Source: Rhabdaerophilum calidifontis
GTDB lineage: Bacteria > Pseudomonadota > Alphaproteobacteria > Rhizobiales > Beijerinckiaceae
Length of the DNA stretch: 64,000 bases
Reading direction: 5' to 3'
Assembly: GCF_008641065.1 (NCBI RefSeq)
Contig: NZ_VTRS01000001.1
Coordinates: 917,231 to 981,230, forward strand
A program made the translations under genes and the position numbers. Of this stretch, positions 1 to 7,889 are shown piece by piece. The stretch's first letter is position 1; the number at the start of each line of letters is the position of its first letter. A model generated the notes under the pieces. The model saw only the letters and a list, made by a program, of their open reading frames with translations. It was not told where the DNA came from and did no database searches.

Positions 1-300
1 GGCGTTCAGCGCATCGGTCGCCATATCGTTCATCTGCGAAAGCAGATTGCGGATCTGCTTCAGCGCGAGATCGGTCGACTCGAGGGTCTTCAGCGCGGTC
101 GAGATGTTGTTGTTGACGCGGTTGATGTTCTTGGCACGCGCCAGCATCGTCTCCGACATGCCGTACTTCGTGGCGTCATCCGCGGCGCCGAAGATCGACT
201 TGCCGGTGGCAACGCGCTTCTGGGAGATCTGGAAAAGCTTGTTGGTCTGCTGGAGAACGGTGACGTTGGCCGCGGTGGCGGCATTGAAAACGACAGACAT
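1..300 (-). CDS. Flagellin, N-terminal part (gene runs off the left edge)
   Basis: The first 100 codons of a flagellin are present; the 3' part lies outside the window. The reading begins MSVVFNAATAANVTVLQQTN and carries the usual D0/D1 helical N-terminus, with the block SQKRVATGKSIFGAADDATK matching the equivalent SQKRVASGKSIFSAADDTTR type block of the complete flagellin beside it. The start at 300 is preceded by an AGAAGGTG ribosome binding site, shared with the neighbouring flagellin gene. The filament subunit is exported through the flagellar type III system and needs no signal peptide. The two flagellins are paralogues in tandem. Confidence 0.93.
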   Translation of the reverse strand, partial: MSVVFNAATAANVTVLQQTNKLFQISQKRVATGKSIFGAADDATKYGMSETMLARAKNINRVNNNISTALKTLESTDLALKQIRNLLSQMNDMATDALNA

Positions 301-492
301 GGTTGCACCTTCTGTTGCAAGGGATCGGGCCATCCTGGCCCGTAAACGTTCAGAGCCGCTCCGTGCTGCTCGTCACGTCCCGCAAGGTGCCGTCGCAGAT
401 ATAAATGAGAGTTAAATGTTGCTCGCAGGCTGAGGCAGCCTGAAATCAAGGTTAATTGATTCAAAATATGTATCGTTAATGAAAAATAAAAC

Positions 493-519
493 AAAAAAGA
501 GGCCGAAGCCTCTCTTTTT
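493..519 (-). terminator. Intrinsic terminator of the complete flagellin gene
   Basis: Read on the minus strand this is AGAGGC-TTCG-GCCTCT followed by TTTTTTGTTTT, a 6-bp stem closed by a UUCG tetraloop with a U tract. It sits about 20 bases beyond the flagellin stop codon at 537. The plus-strand version also ends in a run of five T, so it could act in both directions. Confidence 0.85.
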
Positions 520-536
520 ATTCTGATGGTGCCTGC

Positions 537-2108
537 TTACTGCCCGAGCAGGCGCAGCATCGATTGGGCGTTCTGGTTGCTGATCGCGATCGCCTGAACC
601 GCGAAATCCTGACGGGTCCGAAGTGCGGTCAGCTTCGCGCTTTCCTCAGTCACATCCGCCGCCACCAGTTCGTCGCCCTGAGTTTTCGCCTCGGTCTGGT
701 AGGCCTTGTTCAGGTCGTAGCGCGAGCGGATGTAATTGTTGAAGGTTGCGAACTGGGCCTGGAGTTCGAGCAGGATCTTCTGCGCCTCGCGCGCTTGCTG
801 CGCCGAGATCTGGATGTTCTGGTCGTTGACCCAGGATGCGCCGGCCTGCGCCATCGTCAGCGTTCCGGCGGCGGTAACGAGTACGCCGGCGATCTTCAGC
901 GGCGTGCCGGCAAATTCGGAGAGCGGCACGCTGATATTCTCGCCCTGGAGCAGGTTCCGCCCTTTCGGCACCGGATTATTGGCGACGAGCTGGTCGAGAT
1001 TCTCGATGATCGCGTCATATTGCTGGCCATAGGCCAGACGGAGCGCGTTGTTCGGTGCCAGCGGCGCCGCGAAACCGGTGTTGATTCCACCCATGCCGAG
1101 CGCGCCGGCAGGCGCGAAATCGCCCGACGCGGCGACAATCTTCATATTGCCGCCATTCATGTTGCGCAGGCGGATCTGCATCGGGCCGCCGGCGCCGCCG
1201 GTCTGGTTCACGAGTTCGGCGCGCGTTCCCGCCCCCATTGCCGTGACATCCGCGATGAATTGCGCGACCGTCGTCGCGACGCCGTAATTCAGCGTACGGA
1301 ACTGGCCGTTTCCGTCTTCGAAGACGATGGAAGAGCCGGCCGCGATCGGCGTGGCAAGGGTCACGCCAGCGCCCGTGCCGGTCAGTTGTCCGCCGAAGGC
1401 CACCGTGAATCCGGTCTCTCCGGCAGCGGGTGCGGCGACGCCGTTGGCGAAAAGGTTGTTGGGATTGAAGACCTGACCGGTCGGGCTCGTCAGGCCAGCA
1501 AGATCATCCATCGCGTTCTGGTCGCTGATGGCGTCGAAGGTGAAATCCTCGCCATTCGTCGAGCGGAAGCGGAGATTGGTCTGCCCGGCGACGGTCGACG
1601 GGATGAACTCGGCGATCACGCCGATATTGGCGGCGTTGAGGGCATTGGCGATCTCGCCCCAGGTCACGGAGAGCGAGTTGAACGTGTAGGTGAAATTCTT
1701 GCCGCCGTCGGAGGTGATCGAAAACCGTGAGCCGATCGAGACGCCGCTCACCACCGAGGTTTCGTCGAGATTGGCGGTCGTGGCGGCGTTGCGGGTGCCG
1801 ACGCCGCCCTCGTTCTGCGCCTTGCTGGCGAGATCGATCGCCGATTCGACGAGGCCGAGCATGCTCTTCAGCGTCTTGTCGGTGGTTTCGAGCGTCGCGA
1901 GGCCGACGGAGATGTTGTTGTTGATGTCCGAGAGCTGGCCCGAGCGGCCGAGCAGCGTCTCGCTGACCCGGTAGCGGGTGGTGTCGTCGGCGGCGGAGAA
2001 GATGCTCTTGCCGGAGGCGACCCGCTTCTGGGTGATGCCGAACAGCTCGTTCGTGCGGGTGAGGATCGAGACACTGACGCTGGTCGCGTCGTTCATGAGG
2101 ATGGACAT
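537..2108 (-). CDS. Flagellin, 523 aa, with large variable central domain
   Basis: Filament structural protein. Residues 1 to about 140 form the conserved D0/D1 half (SILTRTNELFGITQKRVASG, then NNNISVGLATLETTDKTLKSM) and the last 90 residues form the C-terminal D1/D0 half ending AISNQNAQSMLRLLGQ. Between them is a Gly/Ala/Asn/Thr-rich insert of roughly 290 residues, making this longer than minimal alphaproteobacterial flagellins (about 270-300 aa); it would be surface exposed. Start at 2108 has an AAGGTGA ribosome binding site. A UUCG terminator follows. It lies just upstream of a second flagellin gene in the same direction. Family call is firm; which filament zone it forms is unknown. Confidence 0.93.
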   Translation of the reverse strand: MSILMNDATSVSVSILTRTNELFGITQKRVASGKSIFSAADDTTRYRVSETLLGRSGQLSDINNNISVGLATLETTDKTLKSMLGLVESAIDLASKAQNEGGVGTRNAATTANLDETSVVSGVSIGSRFSITSDGGKNFTYTFNSLSVTWGEIANALNAANIGVIAEFIPSTVAGQTNLRFRSTNGEDFTFDAISDQNAMDDLAGLTSPTGQVFNPNNLFANGVAAPAAGETGFTVAFGGQLTGTGAGVTLATPIAAGSSIVFEDGNGQFRTLNYGVATTVAQFIADVTAMGAGTRAELVNQTGGAGGPMQIRLRNMNGGNMKIVAASGDFAPAGALGMGGINTGFAAPLAPNNALRLAYGQQYDAIIENLDQLVANNPVPKGRNLLQGENISVPLSEFAGTPLKIAGVLVTAAGTLTMAQAGASWVNDQNIQISAQQAREAQKILLELQAQFATFNNYIRSRYDLNKAYQTEAKTQGDELVAADVTEESAKLTALRTRQDFAVQAIAISNQNAQSMLRLLGQ

Positions 2109-2234
2109 GCGTCACCTTCTGTGCGGCTGTCGCGGCCCCTCCGGCCCGCCGGCTTTCTCGCCGGGTGTTCGGGTCGGATTTCCGGGCCTTCGCGGCTTCT
2201 CGGGAGGGACGATGCCGGGCAGGGACTAAGGCTT

Positions 2235-2306
2235 GGTTAAATTCGGTAACCTTAACCGAAAAGAACTTTTCATGGTTAGCGGCCGGTTAACAAACATGGT
2301 TAACGA
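2235..2306. promoter_or_regulatory. Cluster of TTAACC / GGTTAA half-sites upstream of flagellin (CtrA-like)
   Basis: Within 72 bases there are five GGTTA(A)/(T)TAACC elements, among them minus-strand CGTTAACCATG (2296-2306) and GCTAACCATG (2271-2280). TTAACCAT resembles the half-site bound by the cell-cycle regulator CtrA in Caulobacter. The stretch is AT-richer than its surroundings and lies between the FlaG-like gene and the flagellin start. Assignment to CtrA is inference. Confidence 0.4.
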
Positions 2307-2340
2307 ATTCCTGCCGCAAAGAGCGGGGCACGCACGCCCC

Positions 2341-2373
2341 GGTCTTGGCCTGGTCTTGGCCCGGTCTTGGCCT
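2341..2373. repeat. Three tandem copies of an 11-bp unit
   Basis: GGTCTTGGCC followed by T, C, T is repeated three times without gaps and stops three bases before the stop codon of the FlaG-like gene at 2377. A short simple-sequence expansion; no function is evident. Confidence 0.9.
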
Positions 2374-2376
2374 GGG

Positions 2377-2748
2377 TCAGCGCTCGGAGCCGCCTTCCGC
2401 CTGCTGGAGATAGGCGCGGAGCTTGAGCACCGCCTCATAGGGGTATTGCGAGACGACGGCGCGCGATTCCGGGTCGATCACCTGGTAGACGAGATCGCCG
2501 GTTTCGCGGTCGGTCGTCACCGAACTCTCGTGGCGAACCATATCGCCGCCGGGGGCATCCCGGCGCGCGTTTCGGGAGAACCGCGCCTGCTCGGCGCCGG
2601 CCTGGGCGGCGACGGCCTGCGGCGGGGCAAGGTCGGTGCGAACGGCGTTGCGCACCGGCGCCGCTTCGGGGCGGGCGGGCGCGAGCGACGGATACGGCAC
2701 CGAATTGGTCAGGCGGGTGTCCATGGCTTTCTCGCTTCCGGCAGGCAT
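2377..2748 (-). CDS. FlaG-like flagellar protein
   Basis: A 123-residue protein with a disordered Ala/Pro/Arg-rich first half and a compact C-terminal block (about residues 78-115: DRETGDLVYQVIDPESRAVV then YPYEAVLKLRAYLQQ) that matches the FlaG pattern of a D-x-E-T-G strand pair followed by a V-L-K-L helix. FlaG proteins influence filament length or assembly. It lies between the flagellin genes and the flgI operon on the same strand. An internal start at 2724 (MDTRLTN) is an alternative; both have only weak ribosome binding sites. Identification rests on the C-terminal block alone. Confidence 0.6.
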   Translation of the reverse strand: MPAGSEKAMDTRLTNSVPYPSLAPARPEAAPVRNAVRTDLAPPQAVAAQAGAEQARFSRNARRDAPGGDMVRHESSVTTDRETGDLVYQVIDPESRAVVSQYPYEAVLKLRAYLQQAEGGSER

Positions 2749-2868
2749 CCATGTCCTGCCTGTGCGGGAAAATATCGCCGCCGTCTTTACGTCCCGTTCA
2801 GAAAGATGGTTGAGGCGAGCTAAATCAGGGCGCGAGAATTCGGCTTGAATTAACGTCTTTGTTGCAGC

Positions 2869-2889
2869 CGCGGCCGAATCACGGCCGCG
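2869..2889 (-). terminator. Hairpin at the end of the flgI-flgJ-flgN operon
   Basis: CGCGGCCG-AATCA-CGGCCGCG is a perfect 8-bp stem with a 5-base loop, 27 bases past the stop codon at 2917. There is no strong U tract, so it may be a weak or Rho-assisted terminator. Confidence 0.5.
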
Positions 2890-2916
2890 TCTGGACGGAA
2901 CCGTGCCGGTCTGTGC

Positions 2917-3399
2917 TCAACTCACCTTGGACAGGGCGAGCGGCGCGGTGCCCGGCTTGCGGTCGATCCCGTCGCGCCGATAGGTCTTCGGCGTCGCGTT
3001 CTTGCCGACAGCATCGGCGAGATCGCGCAGCAGCCCCTCAGAAACCGTGCGCGCGGTGGCGACCACGGCGAGGTTCAGCGACATCAACCCGGAAAAGGCC
3101 TCGTGACGGTCCCGCAGGGCATCGAGCCCTTCCGGCTGGAACCGCCCGATCGCGATCGCGTTGGTTTTCAGCGTTTCGAGGCAGCGGGTATAGTCCTGCG
3201 CCGCCGCGTTCTTGGTGATCGCCAGCCCCAGCGCCTCTCGCACCTTGCCCGCCTTGAACAGGGCGGTTTCGTCGCGGATCACCGGTTCGAGCCGGTCGAG
3301 GGCGGCGAGGGCGGATGCGACGAGTTCGGCCGCCTCCTCGGGCTTGCTCACGCGCGGGCGGGTGTCGGCGCGATTAGCGGTTTGGGCTTTGGGCCGCAT
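2917..3399 (-). CDS. FlgN-like flagellar chaperone
   Basis: A 160-residue, mostly helical cytoplasmic protein (EEAAELVASALAALDRLEPV, then ALFKAGKVREALGLAITKNA) typical in size and heptad-like pattern of FlgN/FlbY-type export chaperones that escort hook-filament junction proteins. It is the third gene after flgI and the rod-binding gene and overlaps the latter by 26 bases, so translation is probably coupled. The FlgN assignment is based on size, helical character and context, not on a diagnostic motif. Confidence 0.55.
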   Translation of the reverse strand: MRPKAQTANRADTRPRVSKPEEAAELVASALAALDRLEPVIRDETALFKAGKVREALGLAITKNAAAQDYTRCLETLKTNAIAIGRFQPEGLDALRDRHEAFSGLMSLNLAVVATARTVSEGLLRDLADAVGKNATPKTYRRDGIDRKPGTAPLALSKVS

Positions 3400-3730
3400 G
3401 GACAGGGGACTCCTGGTTACGCAACATGGACCGGTAGATCTGCGGCGCGAGGCCGATGCCGCCCGTGGCGGAGAGCGCCTTGCCGTATTCGCCGAGCAGC
3501 ATCCCGCGCCAGGTATCCTGGCCGGTGGCGGCGTCGCCGAGCAGGCCCTCGCCCTTCACGCCTTCGAACATGGCGCCGAGCAGGGTCTGGAATACGTTGG
3601 CCTCGAGGGCCTGGGCCGTCTCCCAGGCCTTGCGGTTCTGGGGGATGTTCTTCGGAAGGTCGCCGCGGGCGATGGCCTTGCGGATGTCGATGGCGAAATT
3701 CGGGTTGGGCGTGATCGCGTTGATGCTCAT
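3374..3730 (-). CDS. flgJ: Flagellar rod-binding protein, FlgJ N-terminal domain type
   Basis: A 118-residue protein corresponding to the rod-capping half of FlgJ: the AWETAQALEANVFQTLLGAM helix and the TWRGMLLGEYGKALSATGGI segment are diagnostic of rod-binding proteins. The muramidase half found in enteric FlgJ is absent, which is normal in alphaproteobacteria, where a separate lytic enzyme opens the peptidoglycan. The ATG at 3730 shares bases with the flgI stop (TGATG) and has AGGTGA in front. It acts in the periplasm during rod assembly. Confidence 0.85.
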   Translation of the reverse strand: MSINAITPNPNFAIDIRKAIARGDLPKNIPQNRKAWETAQALEANVFQTLLGAMFEGVKGEGLLGDAATGQDTWRGMLLGEYGKALSATGGIGLAPQIYRSMLRNQESPVHAAQSPNR

Positions 3731-4884
3731 CACATCACCTCGATATCGGCCTGGAGGGCGCCGGCGGTCTTGATCGCCTGCAGGATCGAGATCAGGTCGC
3801 GGGGGCCGACCCCGAGGGCGTTGAGACCGTCGACCAGTTCGCGCAGCGAGACCGAGTCCTTGACGATCGCGAGCTTCTTCTTGTCGTCGGTATCGACCCG
3901 GATGCCGGTGCGCGGCACGATCACGGTCTGGCCGTTGGAGAAGGGCTCGGGCTGCGAGACCTCGGGCTGCTCGGTGATGGTCACGGTCAGGTTGCCCTGG
4001 GCCACCGCGACCTGGCTCACGCGCACGTCCTTGCCCATCACGATGATGCCGGAGCGCTCGTCGATGACGACGCGGGCGCGCTGATCGGGCTCGACGCGCA
4101 ATTGCTCCACCTCGGTCAGCAGCCGGATCATGTTGCCCTGGTAATTGCGCGGCACCTGCACCGAGACGGTGGAGGGGTCGGTGGGCTCGGCCGAATCGGC
4201 GCCGAGAAAATCGTTGATCGCCGCGGCGATGCGGCGTGCGGTGGTGAAATCCGGGTTGCGCAGCGAAAGGCGCAGGTTCTGGAGATGGTTCAGCCGGAAA
4301 TCGACCTCGCGCTCGATCAGCGCGCCGTTGGCGATGCGCCCCACGGTCGGCACGCCGCGGGTCACTTTCGCGGCCTCACCCTCGGCGGCGAAGCCCGAGA
4401 TGGCGAGCGAGCCTTGCGCCACCGCGTAGACCTCGCCGTCGGCGCCGAGCAGCGGGGTGGCGAGCAGGGTCGCGCCCTGGAGCGATTTCGCGTCGCACAT
4501 CGCCGAGACGGTGACGTCGAGCCGGGTGCCCTGCGTCGCGAAGGCGGCGAGGTTCGCCGTCACCATCACCGCCGCCATGTTCGACGTGCGCATGTTGGCG
4601 CCGCGGGTGTTGACGCCGAGGCGCTCCATCATCGCCTGCAGCGACTGGCGGGTCATCGGGCAGTTGTTGAGCGTGTCGCCGGTGCCGTTGAGGCCGGTGA
4701 CGAGCCCATATCCGACGAGCTGGTTCTCGCGCACGCCCTCGATGGCGGCGAGATCCTTGATCCGGGACAGGGCAGCGGCGTCGCCGGTGCCGAGCGCGCT
4801 CATCGCGGCGAGCCCCAATCCGCAGGCAAGCGCGATGTCGCGCATCCGGCTCGTGACGTCGGGGATCCAGGCCTTCATGGTCAT
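3730..4884 (-). CDS. flgI: Flagellar P-ring protein FlgI
   Basis: Periplasmic P-ring subunit that forms the bushing around the rod in the peptidoglycan. The start is placed at 4884 (GGGAG upstream); in-frame codons further out reach into a sigma54-type promoter and are rejected. A signal peptide ends near GTGDAAA. Conserved blocks include SRIKDLAAIEGVRENQLVGY and GYGLVTGLNGTGDT near the N-terminus, FSNGQTVIVPRTGIRVD and the C-terminal LNALGVGPRDLISILQAIKT. At 384 residues the length is normal for the family. First gene of flgI-flgJ-flgN-like operon, divergent from fliX. Confidence 0.95.
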   Translation of the reverse strand: MTMKAWIPDVTSRMRDIALACGLGLAAMSALGTGDAAALSRIKDLAAIEGVRENQLVGYGLVTGLNGTGDTLNNCPMTRQSLQAMMERLGVNTRGANMRTSNMAAVMVTANLAAFATQGTRLDVTVSAMCDAKSLQGATLLATPLLGADGEVYAVAQGSLAISGFAAEGEAAKVTRGVPTVGRIANGALIEREVDFRLNHLQNLRLSLRNPDFTTARRIAAAINDFLGADSAEPTDPSTVSVQVPRNYQGNMIRLLTEVEQLRVEPDQRARVVIDERSGIIVMGKDVRVSQVAVAQGNLTVTITEQPEVSQPEPFSNGQTVIVPRTGIRVDTDDKKKLAIVKDSVSLRELVDGLNALGVGPRDLISILQAIKTAGALQADIEVM

Positions 4885-4974
4885 CGTTCGGGTGCTCCCA
4901 GGGCCGCTCGCGGCATTCTTCCGGATCGAAAACAGGTGAACGCACGCGAGACAGGAGCCGTTCGCCAACCTTCT

Positions 4975-4991
4975 AGCGAAGGGCATGCCAA
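4975..4991 (-). promoter_or_regulatory. Sigma54-type promoter of the flgI operon
   Basis: On the minus strand TTGGCATGCCCTTCGCT matches the -24/-12 consensus TTGGCACGnnnnTTGCT with two mismatches and the obligatory ten bases between GG and GC. It predicts transcription starting around 4965, about 80 bases ahead of the flgI start. Sigma54 with the FlbD/FliX system drives P-ring genes in Caulobacter; the role here is inferred from motif and position. Confidence 0.7.
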
Positions 4992-5103
4992 GCGGTTCTC
5001 CTGATTAAGTCCCTGAAATACCAGAATTCGGTGTGAGATCGGAACCTGCCTGACGCGCGGGCGGCCCGGTCAGAACTGCCGACCCGGCAATTTTGTCCCG
5101 GTA

Positions 5104-5123
5104 TGGTTACCCATGCTTAACCA
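5104..5123. promoter_or_regulatory. Inverted repeat TGGTTA-n8-TAACCA upstream of fliX
   Basis: TGGTTA (5104-5109) and TAACCA (5118-5123) are perfect inverted arms 65 bases ahead of the fliX start. The arms resemble CtrA half-sites (TTAACCA), and fliX of Caulobacter is CtrA-controlled. The match is suggestive only. Confidence 0.4.
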
Positions 5124-5187
5124 GCTTCGCGCAACATCGCGGGGTTGAAGGCCGCCGCGCCGGAAGAAGGGACGGGAAACGCCTCGC

Positions 5188-5625
5188 ATGCGCATCGTGG
5201 ATCAGAAATCGGTCGGTTCGGTGAGCGGCACTCGCAACGCCCGCGGCGCGGGGCGTGCCGGCGGCGCGCGGTTCACGCTCGATTCGGGCGGCGCACTCCA
5301 GCGCGCGGAAAGCCAGGCGCCCATCTCGATCCTCGGCGGGCTCGAGGCGCTGATCGCGATCCAGAGCGAGGATACCACGCGCGAGCGCCGGCGCCGCTCG
5401 GCCCGGCGGGGGCAGGGGATGCTCGACATCCTCGACGAGCTGAAGCTCGCGCTGCTCGCCGGCCGTGTTCCGCCCGAACTCCAGGCGCGGCTCGGCGCGG
5501 CCTTGCGCGATGCAATTCCGAGCGGCGATCCGCGACTTGACGGAATCGTCGATGCGATCGAGCTGCGCGCCGAGGTCGAGCTTGCGAAGCTCAAGCGCGC
5601 GGGGCGCCGGGAAACGGGCGGCTGA
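5188..5625 (+). CDS. fliX: Flagellar assembly regulator FliX
   Basis: A 145-residue protein with a basic, disordered N-terminus and a helical core (ISILGGLEALIAIQSED, then GQGMLDILDELKLALLAGRV) characteristic of FliX. In Caulobacter FliX couples early basal-body assembly to activation of the sigma54 activator FlbD and late flagellar genes, and it sits divergent from flgI exactly as here. The presence of fliX together with a sigma54-type flgI promoter supports the same regulatory circuit. Confidence 0.85.
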   Translation: MRIVDQKSVGSVSGTRNARGAGRAGGARFTLDSGGALQRAESQAPISILGGLEALIAIQSEDTTRERRRRSARRGQGMLDILDELKLALLAGRVPPELQARLGAALRDAIPSGDPRLDGIVDAIELRAEVELAKLKRAGRRETGG

Positions 5626-5809
5626 TTCGTCCGAACCGGCAATTTTCCGCCGCCGCGCGCCGGCTGCGGGTATTTTTGTTGCCGGCCATGCCGAAGCGAG
5701 GCCGTTCTCTCGGCAGCCATGCGATTTTCCGAGCCGTCGAGATTGTTTCGTCATTCGGGGGCGGCTATACCCCGCGCCATATCTTTCGGCTCCGTAAAGA
5801 GGCGAGGCG

Positions 5810-6250
5810 ATGTCGAAACTACTGGACGACAAGCAGGTGATCGCGCTCGAAACCGGCTATCGGCCGAGTGACGGCGAGCCGTTCATGAACGACCGTCAGC
5901 GCGAATATTTCCGACGCAAGCTCAGGGCCTGGAAGGAAGAGATCATCCGCGACGCGGAACTCACCCTCAACGCCATGCAGGCCGATACCGATGCCCATCC
6001 CGATCTTGTCGATCGGGCATCCTCGGAAGGCGACCGCGCGATCGAGCTCCGCGCGCGCGACCGGCAGCGAAAGCTCATCGCCAAGATCGACGCGGCGCTC
6101 GCGCGCATCGATGACGGCACCTACGGCTATTGCGAGGAGACGGGCGAGCCGATCTCGCTCGCCCGGCTCGATGCCCGGCCGATCGCGACGCTGTCGATCG
6201 AGGCCCAGGAGCGCCACGAGCGGCGCGAGAAGATCTACCGCGACGATTGA
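5810..6250 (+). CDS. dksA: RNA polymerase-binding transcription factor DksA
   Basis: A 146-residue DksA: coiled-coil hairpin (about residues 30-100) with the DxxDxA-type tip DLVDRASSEGDRAIE, then a C-terminal globular domain YGYCEETGEPISLARLDARP. Together with ppGpp it adjusts transcription initiation at rRNA and amino-acid promoters. The four-cysteine zinc finger of enteric DksA is reduced to a single Cys (CEET, and Ala in place of the later cysteines), as in zinc-independent DksA forms. Monocistronic, with about 180 bases to fliX. Confidence 0.93.
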   Translation: MSKLLDDKQVIALETGYRPSDGEPFMNDRQREYFRRKLRAWKEEIIRDAELTLNAMQADTDAHPDLVDRASSEGDRAIELRARDRQRKLIAKIDAALARIDDGTYGYCEETGEPISLARLDARPIATLSIEAQERHERREKIYRDD

Positions 6251-6272
6251 TCGCCCCGGCCACCGCTGTCCC

Positions 6273-7754
6273 TCAGGCAGCCGCGGCCACCGTCGCGCGC
6301 GCGCTATCCCGGAACAGGGCTGCGAGCGCAGCGAGAACCGGCCCGGTGAAGCGGGGATCGGCCGGCAGATCGACGCCGAAGATCTCCGGCATGCCGAGCA
6401 GGGCCCGGCCGAGCGTCTCCGGGTTGGGGCCCGTTCGGGCGACGATCTCGGCGAACCGGCTGGCGAGCGGATCACGGATATCGATCGGCCGGCCCGCCTC
6501 GTCGATGCCGGCGACGTAGCGCATCCAGCCCGCCACCGCGAGCGCGGGGCGTTCCACCGGCGCGCCGGCCGCAAGCCGCTCGCGGATCATGCCCAGCAGG
6601 CGCTGCGGCAGCTTCTGCGAACCGTCCATCGCGATCTGCCAGGTGCGGTGGCGCAGGGCGGGGTTTTTGAAGCGCTCGATCAGCCGATCCTTGTAGGCGC
6701 CGAGATCATGGCCCGGCGGCATGTGCAGGGTGGGCGTGATGTCCGCGTCCATCTGCCGGCGCACCAGCCGCGCGAAGGCCGGGTCGGCCATGGTTTCGGC
6801 GATGGTCTCGTAGCCGGCGAGATAGCCGAGATAGGCGAGCGTCGAATGCGAGCCGTTGAGCAGCCGGAGCTTCATGTGCTCGAAGGGCGTGACATCGGCG
6901 ACCATCTCCGCGCCCGAGGCGGCGAGGTCCGGCCGCCCGAGCGGGAAATGATCCTCCACGACCCATTGGGAGAACGGCTCTGTCACCACCGGCCAGCGAT
7001 CCTCCATGCCGAGCGCCGCCGAAATCCGGGCGCGGTCCTCGTCGGTGGTGGCGGGGACGATACGGTCGACCATGCTTGCGGGGCAGGCGACCTGATCCGC
7101 GACCCAATGGCCGAAATCCGCGTCGAGAAGCGCCGCGAACCGATCGATCACCCGTTTCACCGTGCGGCCATTGGCGGGGAGATTGTCGCAGGTCAGCACC
7201 GTGAACGGCCGCAGCCCCGCCATGCGGCGCATCCGCAGCGCTGCGGCGAGCAGGCCGATCGCGCTTTTCGGCCGCTCCGGATGCGCGAGATCGTGGAGGA
7301 TGTCCGGATGCGCCTCGTTGAGCGTTCCGCTCGCGGGATCATGGCAATAGCCCTTCTCGGTCACGGTCAGCGAGACGATGCGTGTTTCGGGCCGCGCCAT
7401 CCGCGCGAGAAGCCGGGCGGGATCCTCCGGGGCGACGAGGCTCTCGCGGATCGCGCCGATGACACGCAGCGCCTCGCCGCCGGGCCCGCGCACCGCGAGC
7501 GTGTAGAGCCCGTCCTGCGGCGCCAGCGCGTCCCGCGTTTCCGGCGAGCGCAGGCTCGCGCCGGCGATCGCCCAGCCGCTCTCGCCGCGTTCGAGGCAAT
7601 CCTCGATCATCGCCGCCTGATGCGCGCGGTGGAAGGCGCCGAGCCCGAGATGCACGATGCCGATCGCGGCCGCCGTCCAGTCGTAGCCGGGGCGGCGGAC
7701 CGGGGCCGGCAGCTTCGGAAGCGTCGCGGCGGCGAGGCGCGGAAGGGTGGGCAT
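6273..7754 (-). CDS. uxuB: Fructuronate reductase / mannitol dehydrogenase family protein
   Basis: A 493-residue polyol dehydrogenase of the long-chain mannitol dehydrogenase family. The N-terminal Rossmann strand is IGIVHLGLGAFHRAHQ; the catalytic C-terminal block has the family lysine in NGSHSTLAYLGYLAG with the preceding FEHMKLRLLN. It would reduce D-fructuronate to D-mannonate (or oxidise the reverse) with NAD(H). Start 7754 has AGGAG at the right distance. The shared operator and the nearby altronate dehydratase and TRAP genes favour uronate over mannitol metabolism, but the substrate is not proven by sequence. Confidence 0.75.
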   Translation of the reverse strand: MPTLPRLAAATLPKLPAPVRRPGYDWTAAAIGIVHLGLGAFHRAHQAAMIEDCLERGESGWAIAGASLRSPETRDALAPQDGLYTLAVRGPGGEALRVIGAIRESLVAPEDPARLLARMARPETRIVSLTVTEKGYCHDPASGTLNEAHPDILHDLAHPERPKSAIGLLAAALRMRRMAGLRPFTVLTCDNLPANGRTVKRVIDRFAALLDADFGHWVADQVACPASMVDRIVPATTDEDRARISAALGMEDRWPVVTEPFSQWVVEDHFPLGRPDLAASGAEMVADVTPFEHMKLRLLNGSHSTLAYLGYLAGYETIAETMADPAFARLVRRQMDADITPTLHMPPGHDLGAYKDRLIERFKNPALRHRTWQIAMDGSQKLPQRLLGMIRERLAAGAPVERPALAVAGWMRYVAGIDEAGRPIDIRDPLASRFAEIVARTGPNPETLGRALLGMPEIFGVDLPADPRFTGPVLAALAALFRDSARATVAAAA

Positions 7755-7830
7755 CGGCAACTCCTGGAAGGCGGAACGAACCGCAGGCCGGTTTGTTGAC
7801 ACGCGAGGTAGGCTCGGTCAATCTTGGCTC

Positions 7831-7845
7831 ATTGGTCTGACCAAT
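7831..7845. promoter_or_regulatory. Operator ATTGGTC-T-GACCAAT in the uxuB/gntR divergent region
   Basis: A perfect 7-bp inverted repeat with a one-base centre lies between the two divergent genes, 45 bases before the regulator start and 77 bases before the reductase start. A near copy lies ahead of the altronate dehydratase gene at 13338-13354. The sequence resembles the TTGGT-ACCAA operators of GntR-family uronate regulators, so the adjacent regulator is the likely ligand. Confidence 0.75.
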
Positions 7846-7889
7846 TTCACGGCAGTCAACAGCCGGGATCAGGGACGAGGCGAGGGTAC

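Noticed and set aside
2341..2373. Tandem 11-bp repeats as a CRISPR or minisatellite locus
   Set aside because: Only three short contiguous copies without spacers.
7824..7889. TTG start for the GntR regulator
   Set aside because: It would place the palindromic operator inside the coding region and add residues not seen before the winged helix; GTG 7890 has a good ribosome binding site.
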